The position numbers and the translations under genes were made by a program. A DNA stretch of 64,000 bases from Macrostomum hystrix. Its lineage: Eukaryota > Platyhelminthes > Macrostomidae. The notes under the pieces are model-generated. The model was given only the letters and a program-made list of their open reading frames with translations. It did no database searches and was not told the origin of the DNA. Shown one piece after another: positions 11,440 to 25,300 of this stretch; the first letter of the stretch is position 1, and every line of letters begins with the position of its first letter. Where the stretch lies: positions 3,305,501-3,369,500 of the forward strand of contig CATNEN010000029.1 of assembly GCA_950097015.1 (NCBI GenBank), in the 5' to 3' direction.

Positions 11440-12463
11440 ATGGAGCATCGGCAGTATGCAACGATATCCAGAGACAAAGGAGATCTTGTCATCCAGGCTT
11501 GGCAGCGAGGAGAGCTCGTGACGGACATTGCAAAGATGCTTGGGGTGAAGCGCTCAACCGTGTACAGCATCTGTCACGCTTTTGACACGGAGGGGAGAAG
11601 GTATTCATTGCCTAAGGGTGGTAACAGGCGCCAAAAGCTCACCAACCCCATGAAGAATTTCCTGATGCTACACTGCAGCAGTTGCGTACTCGCTTGCTGG
11701 CCGAGTTTCAGGGTACGCTCGATAGTGTTGACATCTCGACCATTTCGAGGGCACTGGACAGTCACCTTTACACAATGAAGTGCCCCTCGAGGGAAGGTGA
11801 CGTGCCGGCTGCGAGGAACTCCGAGGAGAACAAAGCCAGGAGACAAGATTTCGCCAACTGGTTGGTCAACTTGCCGCCTTTTGTTGAGCTGGTGCATCTT
11901 GATGAGTCCTGGCTACGGAGTCTGGACTCGGCGCAGCTTCGGTCGAAGTGTGCGAGGAAAGCCAGTTCTCAGATTTGTGCAGATTTGTTCTCAGAAGAGC
12001 CCTGGACTCAACCTCATTCTGGCAACTTCTCCTACTATCGGCTTGGTGGAGTTCAGCCTTGAGATCGGTTCTGTGAACCGTGAGCGTGTGCAGATTTTGG
12101 TCCCTCGAATCTGCCAGAGCGTTGCCGCTCATCTGCCAGAAGGCCATCAGTGTGTGATTCCACTGGAATTTGAAGGTCGCATCAGCTTCCGCACCTTGCC
12201 GCCATACTCACCATTCCTGAACCCATTAGAGCTGGCACATTGCGTTCAAGGCTGCAGTGAAGCGCCAACTGAGTCAGCCAGTTGTTCAGCAAGAATTTGC
12301 TCTTATTCCGGAGGACATGAGCGCTAGGGACTGGAGGATAATGGTGTTGCAGCGCTGTGGTGTTGAGGCAATGGATGCCATCACCCAGCAGAAGTGCAGT
12401 GCTTGGTTTCAGTACACACTGCGATTCATCCCTCCGTGCTTGGCTAGAGAAAACATAATGGGA
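11440..12463 (+). pseudogene. Degenerate Tc1/mariner-type transposase
   Basis: The start at 11,440 encodes a helix-turn-helix region (IAKMLGVKRSTVYSICHAFD, residues near 30-50) typical of Tc1/IS630 DNA-binding domains. The catalytic part continues in other frames: VHLDESWL at about 11,890-11,913 matches the first-aspartate block (usually IFIDECGF), and LPPYSPFLNPLE at about 12,197-12,232 matches the PPYSPxLNPIE block carrying the last acidic residue. At least two frameshifts separate these blocks. The element should therefore be inactive. Family assignment rests on these motifs; the IS630-like subgroup is the best guess. Confidence 0.75.
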
Positions 12464-12620
12464 TAAATGTTGACTATCTTCGTCTTTGTGGTCCGACTTG
12501 TTTCACACGTTCGCGACTCTATCGTAGTGCTCCAGTTTGCATTGAATTCATTCAACAAAATGTTCGCGTTTTTTTACTCCGAAACATACAGTTTAAATGT
12601 TTGCTTAAGTGGATGGATTA

Positions 12621-12985
12621 ATGCCGAAATTGATTGCCCGCTGTCGAATTTGAAAGCCCGTCTGTGCATTTTCTGGCCATAGACACCAATGGGAGGGGAT
12701 GGGAGACTGACACATAGACCCTTGCCGAAATTGAAAGCCCGTCTGTGCATTTTCTGGCCATAGACACCAATGGGAGGGGATGAGAGACTGACGCATAGAC
12801 CCTTGCCGAAATTGAAAGCCCGTCTGTGCATTTTCTGGCCATAGACACCAATTGGAGGGGATGGGAGACTGACGCATAGACCCTTGCCGAAATTGAAAGC
12901 CCGCTGTCCAAAATTGAACGCAAAAAGCTATGGTCAGCCAGGCATGCGTTGCTGCTTTTACAATCTGTCTTTTCACTGAATCCCC
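12621..12985 (-). repeat. 81-bp subterminal repeats and linker, right arm
   Basis: Three inverted copies of the 81-bp unit are followed by the linker AGCCAGGCATGCGTTGCTGC. They mirror the left arm. The innermost 40 bp (starting ATGCCGAAATTGATTGCCCG) match the left arm exactly to 11,279. Confidence 0.93.
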
Positions 12986-13009
12986 CATTATTCTTTCGCT
13001 TTTTCCATT

Positions 13010-14507
13010 TCTATCTTAACATTCGCCATTCCTATTTCTAATTTCGCCATTCCTTTTCCAACAATCGCCATTCCTATCCCAAGATTTGCCATTCCAATCC
13101 CAACATTCGCCATTCCTATCCCAACATTCGCCATTCATATCCCAACATTCGCCATTCCCATCCCAACATTCGCCATTCCTATCCCAACACTCGCCATTTC
13201 CGTCCCAACATTCGCTATTCCTATCCCAACATTCGCCATTCCTATCACAACATTCGCCATTCCTATCCCAACATTCACCATTCCTATCCCAACATTAGCC
13301 ATTCCTATCCCAACATTCACCATTCCTATCCCAACATTCACCATTCCTATCCCAACATACGCCATTCATATCCCAACATTCGCCATTCCTATCCCAACAT
13401 TCACCATTCCTATCCCAACATTCGCCATTTCCATCCCAACATTCGCCATTCCTATTTCTCATTTCGCCATTCCTTTTCCAACATTCACCATTCAAATCCT
13501 AAAATTCGCCATTCCTATCCCAACATTCGCCATTCCCATCCCAATATTCGTCATTTCCATCCCAACATTAGCCATTCCAATCCCACCATTCGCTATTCCA
13601 ATCCCAACATTAGCCATTCCAATCACAAAATTCGCCATTCCTGTCCCAACATTCGCCATTCCTGTCCCAACATTCGCCATTCCAATCCCAACATTCGCTA
13701 TTCCAATCCCAACATTCGCCATTCCAATCCTAACACTCGCTATTCCAATCCCAACATTCGTTCCAATCCCAACATTAGCCATTCCAATCCCAACATTCGC
13801 TATTCCAATCCCAACATTAGCCATTCCAATCCCAACATTCGCTATTCCAATCCCAACACTCGCTATTCCAATCCCAACATTCGTTCCAATCCCAACATTA
13901 GCCATTCCAATCCCAACATTCGCCATTCCAATCCCAACATTCGCTATTCCAATCCTAACATTAGCCATTCCTATCCCAACATTCGCCATTCCTGTCCCAA
14001 CATTCGCCATTCCAATCCCAACATTCACCATTTACATCCCAACATTCGCCATTCCTATCCCAAGATTTGCCATTCCAATCACAACATTCGCTATTCCAAT
14101 CCCAACATTAGCCATTCCTATCCCAACATTCGCCATTCCTGTCCCAACATTCGCCATTCCTGTCCCAACATTCGCCATTCCAATCCCAACATTAGCCATT
14201 CCTATCCCAACACTCGCCATTCCTGTCCCAACATTCGCCATTCCAATCCCAACATTCGCCATTCCAATCCCAACATTCGCCATTCCTGTCCCAACATTCG
14301 CCATTCCAATCCCAACATTAGCCATTCCTATCCCAACACTCGCCATTCCTGTCCCAACATTCGCCATTCCAATCCCAACATTAGCCATTCCTATCCCAAC
14401 ACTCGCCATTCCTGTCCCAACATTCGCCATTCCAATCCCAACATTCGCCATTCCAATCCCAACATTAGCCATTCCTATCCCAACACTCGCCATTCCTATT
14501 TCTCATT
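13010..14507. repeat. 21-bp minisatellite, right arm (about 70 copies)
   Basis: The unit is CATTCCTATCCCAACATTCGC with CCTATC/CCAATC/CCTGTC variants. The same unit, inverted, occurs only about ten times in the left arm. The antisense frames reading IGMANVG repeats are artefacts of the period. Confidence 0.95.
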
Positions 14508-15026
14508 TCTCCCTCTGATCTCAAAAATGCGGTATACGCTGCAGAAAAGGTTATTAACTTTGCACAATTTAAAACTTCCGAAACGAAATAGAAAATAGAA
14601 ACTGATGCCACCATATTTTACCGAATCGCTCCTGTATATTGTTTTAGTATAATTATATTATTAATATGCCATTTTATACACAGAGCTAAGTTATTAAATA
14701 TAGCTGAGCTATAAGATTTGAAAATTGTCTATTAATATGAGCCGTCTGTTGATCGCAAACAAAGTTCAGGAGCCCAAACAGGGAAGCAAATAAGTCGAAC
14801 CGGTTTCATTTGCACCGTGAACAAAAACTTTCTAGCCATTCAGCAACACATCCTACTTAGTTAGTAGTCTGATACAGACTAATCACCACACCAGTTAATA
14901 GCAGAGAAACGGCAGGAAACCAAACATGAGAACGCACAGTCAAAACTGTGTAATTATAATAATAATAATTATTATTAAATAAATAGAGTTGTATCAACAT
15001 GCCGCAGTTAATGGTCCGTTGAATTC
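14508..15026. other. Spacer downstream of TXNL1
   Basis: AT-rich DNA. The reverse strand carries the TXNL1 3' UTR. The run TTTATTTAATAATAATTATT near 14,965-14,984 provides a possible AATAAA-type polyadenylation signal on the minus strand (ATTAAATAAATA in plus orientation is also present). No other gene is seen. Confidence 0.5.
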
Positions 15027-18265
<3,239 letters not shown>

Positions 18266-20940
18266 GGCTGGGGCTAGTGGGTGCTACTTAGCTGTGGGAA
18301 AGTTATCACATTTTTGGCAATTGAAATAAGTGCAAAGAAATTGGAAGGTTTGAATGGTAAAAATATTTTTGGGATTGGGAATTGAATTCCAATCCATAAC
18401 TCTATTCAGTTTATTTGTTTGTTATTAACAATTCAAATGAAATTATTATATTTTTTTAGGAATCACTATAGCTAAGTTTACAATACTTAGCATTTTTATT
18501 TTGCTATTGTATTCATCAGGCAAAAAATATTTTGTATGTATAACTTTATAACTTTAGAAAGGATATTTCTGACTATTTTGCCTTTTTTATATATATCCAA
18601 TCTAATTTATGCTGATTTATTATGGAATGTCAATTGTATGTTTGTGCACTTGTTTCAGATCATGCAAATAGATAGCAAAATATAAAAAATGACACTTGTC
18701 ATTTAGTGCAAATCTGATAGATTTGCTCAGTTAAGTTTGTCTAGATTAAGATTTATGTATATTCAGGATAGACATGTTATTTTTTCAAGATAGGCTCTGC
18801 AAGTATTTAGGATCTAGATTTTTCAGGATTAGGCAACTATGCAGATTATAGTTTTGATGCTATATTTAAAATAATTGAGCTAGTTTGCTATTTATTATAT
18901 ATATATTCTATATATAGAAAAAATAGGCAATCATAATAAAAAAATTATTATTGACAAAATTATATTGCTGCCTTTCATTCCTATAAGCTAGTCTTCTTAT
19001 CCACTTATCCACTTTCTAGCAACTATGTTTGTATCTTAAAGTAGCTAGAACATAAACTTTATGATACTTGGCATAAGTAAATATATATGAGATTTTTGCT
19101 TGATTTTAATAATCTTGGCTAGACAAATTCTATCAATAGTCAATATGGTACTGTAGCCTGTATACAGTACCATACAGTAGGATATCTATAGACTATACCT
19201 ATCCTAACAAAAATAGTTTAAATAACCATAAAATATTATTATTTCAGTACATATAAAAATTTAGAAATATTACACCACATTGTAGCTTAAATTTATCAAG
19301 TTAAACCTAGTTAAATGTATTATGAAGGCTTCATACAAACACATTTAAGCCTTTTTATAATATTACGATTATTAGGCATTTTAATATTATCAAGAGAAAC
19401 AATTCATGAAGCTTGGATGCCTATAAATGGGCATTGAATTCTATAACTTTGAAGTCCTTTTTACTTGTAGAATACAAACCTGAATTGTTCAAATCACTCA
19501 TAAAACTAATTAACTACCTAGAAATAAGATCACACTCTTTTATTACAAAGAATTGTCGGAAAAGTCAACAATGTTCCTGTTAAAATTGACAATCGAGAAA
19601 GCCAAATTGACTGGGGAAACTTTAAACTTTTTAGTATGCATCAGCTTAAACTAAATCATTATTTCATGTTGTTTTCGTCATTATGATTGCTATTATATCC
19701 TAACAGGGCAATACTAGTATCATAAGGAAATTCGGATACCACGTTAGGCCTACCAGGTGTAAAAATTAAAATTTTCACATGCTAAATCACTTTGTGTTTC
19801 TTTGAAAATCAAAAAATATTTTGAATGAGTTTCTTTTACAACTGTCAAACAAAAATTGAAAGCATTAGCACCAAAAATAGTAACAGAAACTGTATCTCAT
19901 TTTAATAAAAAAACGTTACTAATTTACATTTTTTACTAATTAAGTGCTGATTGAGTTACGCGGTCTGATTGCGTTGGCCCTACGGTGAACGACAGGTTAA
20001 TGTGACCTTTATCTTCTGCATTCTAACGAATGCAAGCTTTAATGCTCAAATGTACATATGAGCATGTGAGCATATGCTCATACATGTACATAACCATGCA
20101 TGCACTTCATGCGAAGATTCTGCACATACAGTGAACATAGATTTCTGATAGATAAATAGATGCATAGAGAGAACATGAATCAAGTTGAAAACATTCATTC
20201 ATGGCCTGTTGGAGGGAAAATAGATTAGGAAAAAAAGTTTTCTTGTGCGACAACTAAAGATACCTTAAACTCTAACAAAAACAGATCTGGCCAGCTTGCT
20301 TTGATTCAACTTATTTTTTCATATTCGGCTCGATCCGCTGGCAATTTATGTGACGTGACCACGCGCCTTTATTCGACTTTTTGACTGAGTGTTCGGTGAG
20401 GCGCCACTACGATCCTCCCTTCGGTCCGTCAATTTAAGGAAAATTGTACGTGGATATACAATTGTTGTGGGGCAGATCTGAGCAAGAAATTAATGGGCGT
20501 GGCGGCTCGACTTTCGCGCTGATCAAGCAGGAAAGCATTACTGACACAGCGAGAGAGAATTGGAGAGCTGCAATAACCCGATGTGGCCGCATCAAGAAGC
20601 CTGCGCGCGTTCCCTGCGAAGCGGGATCAGGGGGTGGACTGAAAGCGACAGGCTGAATTATTGGATTCTTGCTTGGTCAGGAAGGAACAGCGCACCCCTG
20701 ACTCAGAACGGATGAGTTCCAAGAGAAAGAGGATCGGAGTGGGGATTTGGCAATCGACACATCGGCTCTAGCTACTGTCTAAGCTGCTCAGCCCCAAATT
20801 CTTACACAATGCCATTCAGCTTCATTTCCGTCCCACCAAACCATCCGTCTGGCCCTTCGGATCATTCTACGCCAGAGCCCCGTGAGCCCCGTCTCTTAGC
20901 CCCTGTCCATCCGATTTGAGAAGTCGCCCCTGAGATGCAC
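18266..20940. other. AT-rich spacer upstream of TXNL1 and GPSM2
   Basis: About 2.7 kb of AT-rich DNA with no exon I can support. A moderately GC-rich patch near 20,340-20,700 might be a promoter or non-coding first exon for the GPSM2 gene, but no motif proves it. Confidence 0.5.
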
Positions 20941-20949
20941 ATGGACACG

Positions 20950-21780
20950 CGCTTGTGATATTTTCTTTTTCTGTTGCTGCTTCTTTTCAGTTCTTGTTTT
21001 TCTATCTCGTCCTCCTCCTCTGCTCCGTCAGGCCATCCCTCATGGCTCCCTGTACCACTTGCATGTACTTCATACTCTTTCGATCCTGCACTTTGCAAGC
21101 TTTATCTGCACGGTCTACCTCCCACCCTTCGGCCGCCCCCCCCCCACCACCACCACCCGCAGGGTCCGGCCTAGCCTTCTGCCCCTCTCCCTCTCCTCCC
21201 TCCATTTCTCAAGCCTGAGTGTACTTTTTAACATCACCCATGATCGTGCGCCGTCAATACACCCCGCTGCCAGCAAGATCTCCCCACTTTGCATTTCCCC
21301 TGCCCTTCCTGCTCTCTCGATTCCCTCTCCGTCGTCTATGTTCCAGTGTCTGCTCCCGCTACTCCCACCTTATTTCTCGTTTAGATTTCCCCTAAATCCC
21401 AAGGATTTCTTACCAACCACCGAGCCCGCAGCTCCCCCACTCCCCACTCTTCATCTCGTATCCCAAATCCCTTCCCTCCTGTTCGCTCAGAATTTTAGGA
21501 TGTCTCGCCGAGATAATCTAAAAAACTTCGATGTTAGCACGCAGCCGATTTTCTCTGAGCATTCCGTCTCTTCCTCGCCTCCACGCCTCGACCTACTCAA
21601 CTCCCCAGACCCCTTCCTCTGTGTCTAACCGAGTTAAAAAGAATTCAAACTTCTGTCCCGCCTCCTACCCTGTCTGGCCCGTCTTATCCCGCCGCTCCTC
21701 TCCTCTAGCCCTCTCTTTCCTTTTCGTCTTCAATTTTCCTCGTCCGCCTCAGTCGGATCGTCTCTAACGCCGTCCTATCT
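20950..21780. repeat. Long pyrimidine-rich tract
   Basis: The plus strand is strongly C/T-biased for over 800 bp, including a C8 run near 21,128 followed by ACC triplets. Open frames here are proline/serine/leucine-rich and low complexity. I see no domain. It lies 0.6-1.4 kb before the GPSM2 start. Confidence 0.65.
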
Positions 21781-22374
21781 CTCTCCGTCGCAGCTTCCTT
21801 CCTTCGACTGGCCGTGACGGCACCACCCCGCGCCGCCTCTGCCGCCGCTGCCCCTCTATTTTTACTCAATCTGCCGACGTCCCCTCCTTGTCCTGTTCGC
21901 TCCTCGTCGCAGTAATCCCTGACTTGCGCGGCACTGATCCCAGTATTTCCTAATAGCTGCGGTTCTTCTCCTAAACAATTTCACCCAAATTCTTGTAAGG
22001 TCCGCCTTGGTTTTTATAATAATTATCCTCAAGCCACAAATGCCAACAACTGACAGTCTGACATCAGCCAGTCTGACCCTCAGCTCCTGCTCGTGTGGTA
22101 AGATAGAGTCTATGCTTTTGTGTTTAACTGTAAGATGGAGTCGGTGCAAAAAACATTAAATGGAAAATGGGAAACTATGAAAGACAAACCTTCCAATTCG
22201 AGCAAACATGTTTTGAATGATAAGCTTAGAAATTAGACTTTTGATATCTCCGCGCATCGCACAGAGCGCTCTCCATACGACGGTCATCCGGCTGGCAGCT
22301 GCCGGCTTGCCAACGCGGACGAACCTCGCGCAGCCGCCGGCGCAGCTGGCGGGCACAGCCTGCTGGCTGTCAGC

Positions 22375-25300
22375 ATGCAGGCCGCCGCAGCCGCGTCGGG
22401 AAGCAGCGGCTCCCAGCATCAGCAGCACAGAGATCCGCCTGGAGCCGCCTGTCTGGAACTGGCACTGGAAGGCGAGCGGCTCTGCAAGGCCGGCGAGTGC
22501 CGTCTAGGCGTCCAGTTCCTCGAGGCCGCCGTGCAGGCTGGCACAGAGGACCTGAAGGTGCTGTCAGCCGTCTACAGCCAGCTGGGCAATGCGCATTTTT
22601 ATCTGCAGGACTATGCCAAAGCTCTGGATTATCACACCCTGGATCTGGGTCTGGCCAGGTAAGTCTCTTCCTGTACTGGTACCCACCTTAGCTTCCAGGT
22701 GGGTACCAGCTACCACACACACCCACCGCTGGGTGAACGGAAAAAAATGGGCGGAAGTAAGTTTTCTGCACGGGAGCTGCAGTCCACCGGGAAAAACCAT
22801 TAGGAGCGGGATTTTTTATTAGACTTGAATTATAAATAAAATTTCAGAGCCATGGGCGACAAGGCGGGCGAAGCCAAGGCGTCGGGCAATCTGGGCAACA
22901 CATTGAAGGTGCTGGGCAAGTTTGAGGAGGCCTCGCTCTGCTGTCTGCGTCATCTCGAACTGGTCCGCGAGCTGGGCGATCGGGTGAGTCACGCGCTTTT
23001 GCTATTCAAATAAGAGAGTCTGATCTCTCCCCTGTCTCATCTCTCCCGTGTCTCATATCTCCCGTGTCTCATCCCTCCCGTGTCTCATCCCTCCCGTGTC
23101 TCATATCTCCCGTGTCTCATCCCTCCCGTGTCTCATCCCTCCCGTGTCTCATCCCTCCCGTGTCTAATCTCTCCCCTGTCTCATCTCTCTCCTGTCTAAT
23201 CTCTCCCCTGTCTCATCTCTCCCCTGTCTAATCTCTCCCCTGTCTAATCTCTCCCCTGTCTCATCTCTCTGCTGTCTAATCTCTCCCCTGTCTAATCTCT
23301 CTCCTGTCTCATCTCTCTCCTGTCTAATCTCTACCCTGTCTCATCTCTCTCCTGTCTAATCTCTCCCCTGTCTCATCTCTCTCCTGTCTAATCTCTCCCC
23401 TGTCTAATCTCTCCCCTGTCTCATCTCTCTCCTGTCTCATATCTCCCGTGTCTCATCTCTCCCTTGTCTCATCTCTGTCTCATCTTTCCTCTGTCTTATT
23501 TCTGCCCTGCCTCCACACTACCTGTCTCATCTCTCCCGTCTCACCTCTTCCCAGTCATAGCAACAGGCACTAATTTTTTTCGCAATTAACCTTCTAAAAA
23601 GTTTGCATCACCAGAATTACTGAGAAAGCTCGAGGGCAAAGTATTTTCTGCGAGTGTTCCCACCGCTAGAAAACTTGATATAAGTTTTACTACGATATAC
23701 TACGTCTACTATATATTATTAGTAGATGAGTAGTACTCGTAGTAGATTGCTAGCAGATTAGTAGTAGATTAGTTGTAGATTACTAAGAGATATTTGTAGT
23801 AGAAACTAAGAGGTATTAGTTGTAGACAGTTCTAGCTACCTTTGTGCGTCATTTCGCTTGAACAAATCAATACTGAAATGAGGCTAATCAATAAGGCAAA
23901 CTTTAAGTTGCCCTTCTAAACAAGCTCTTGGCAAGGCAAGACTGTCTCATAAGAATAGTCTTCCTATCTGGGACCTTTATCGATTCCTCTATTGACCTGT
24001 TGTCTATAAGAGAAGCTGCATGATGAGAAGTGGAAGAGTTCTACTCTGACAAAGTTACTATGTAGGTCGCTAGCGTAGATTCCACTATCTACCAAGCCAT
24101 CATGCTTTTTCGCTGTGTTAGAAGAAATCGATCGGCACCAAGACTCACTCCAACTCGGGTTATGCGTCTTTCATTGGCTGCCAATCTGATTCCTGACGGT
24201 ATCCTCCAGCAGAAAATTCCAATCAACGAGGCATTTGAGTGCCATTTATAATGCAGAAATAAGCTTAGCAAAAAGCAGTACGATAAAAATGGATAAAATC
24301 TTTGTATAAAATCACGGACAACGCATAACTGACGTCGTTCTAACGTCGTAGATTGAAAAGAGGTCATTGTAGATTGAAGAGACGTTCTAGATTAGAGAGA
24401 CCTGGTCCTAGATTTAAGAGGACATCATATTCCAGATGGGAGAGACGTCATTGTAGAATCAAGAGGACATCATTCCATATTTAAGAGGTTGTCATCGTCG
24501 ATTCAAGAGGGCATCAGATTCCAGATTGGAGAGGTCGTCACTCCAGATTGAAGAGGACGTCATTCCCGATTGAAGAAGACGTCATTCTAGATTGAAGAAG
24601 ACGTCATCCAGATTGAAGAGGTTGTCATTCCAGATTGAAAAGGACGTCATTCCAGATTGAAGAGGTTGTCATTCCAGATTGAAGAAGACGTCATTCGAGA
24701 TCGGAGAGACGTCATTCGAGATCGGAGAGACGTCATTGTAGATTAAAGAGACGTCATTGTAGATTAAATAGACGTCATTGTAGATTAAAGAGACGTCATT
24801 GTAGATTAAAAAGACGTCATTGTAGATTAAAGAGATGTCATTGTAGATTAAAGAGACGTCATTGTAGATTAAAGAGACGTCATTGTAGATTAAAGAGACG
24901 TCATTGTAGATTAAAGAGACGTCATTGTAGATTAAAGAGACGTCATTGTAGATTAAAGAGACGTCATTGTAGATTAAAGAGATGTCATTGTAGATTAAAG
25001 AGAAGTCATTGTAGATTAAAGAGACGTCATTGTAGATTAAAGAGACGTCATTGTAGATTAAAGAGATGTCATTGTAGATTAAAGAGACGTCATTGTAGAT
25101 TAAAGAGACGTCATTGTAGATTAAAGAGACGTCATTGTAGATTAAAGAGACGTCATTGTAGATTAAAGAGACGTCATTGTAGATTAAAGAGATGTCATTG
25201 TAGATTAAAGAGAAGTCATTGTAGATTAAAGAGACGTCATTGTAGATTAAAGAGACGTCATTGTAGATTAAAGAGATGTCATTGTAGATTAAAGAGACGT

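Larger units (their letters stand above)
10497..14507. mobile_element. Tc1/mariner-like element with long compound inverted repeats
   Basis: A decayed transposase region (11,440-12,463) is flanked by inverted repeats. The left arm, 10,519-11,279, comprises about ten copies of a 21-bp unit (GCGAATGTTGGGATAGGAATG), an 80-bp unique linker, and five copies of an 81-bp unit. The right arm, from 12,621, has the mirror order: three 81-bp copies, the linker, then about 70 copies of the 21-bp unit to 14,507. Irregular 21-bp variants (CAAATCTTGGG, AAAGGAATGGC, AGAAATAGG) are in the same order in both arms, so the arms are true inverted copies that later expanded unequally. Exact termini and target duplication are not visible. 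Confidence 0.8.

Noticed and set aside
13135-14493. Antisense frames with IGMANVG repeats
   Set aside because: Artefact of the 21-bp array in the transposon arm.
21059-21628. 189-codon proline/serine frame
   Set aside because: Low-complexity reading of the pyrimidine-rich tract; no splice link to GPSM2.
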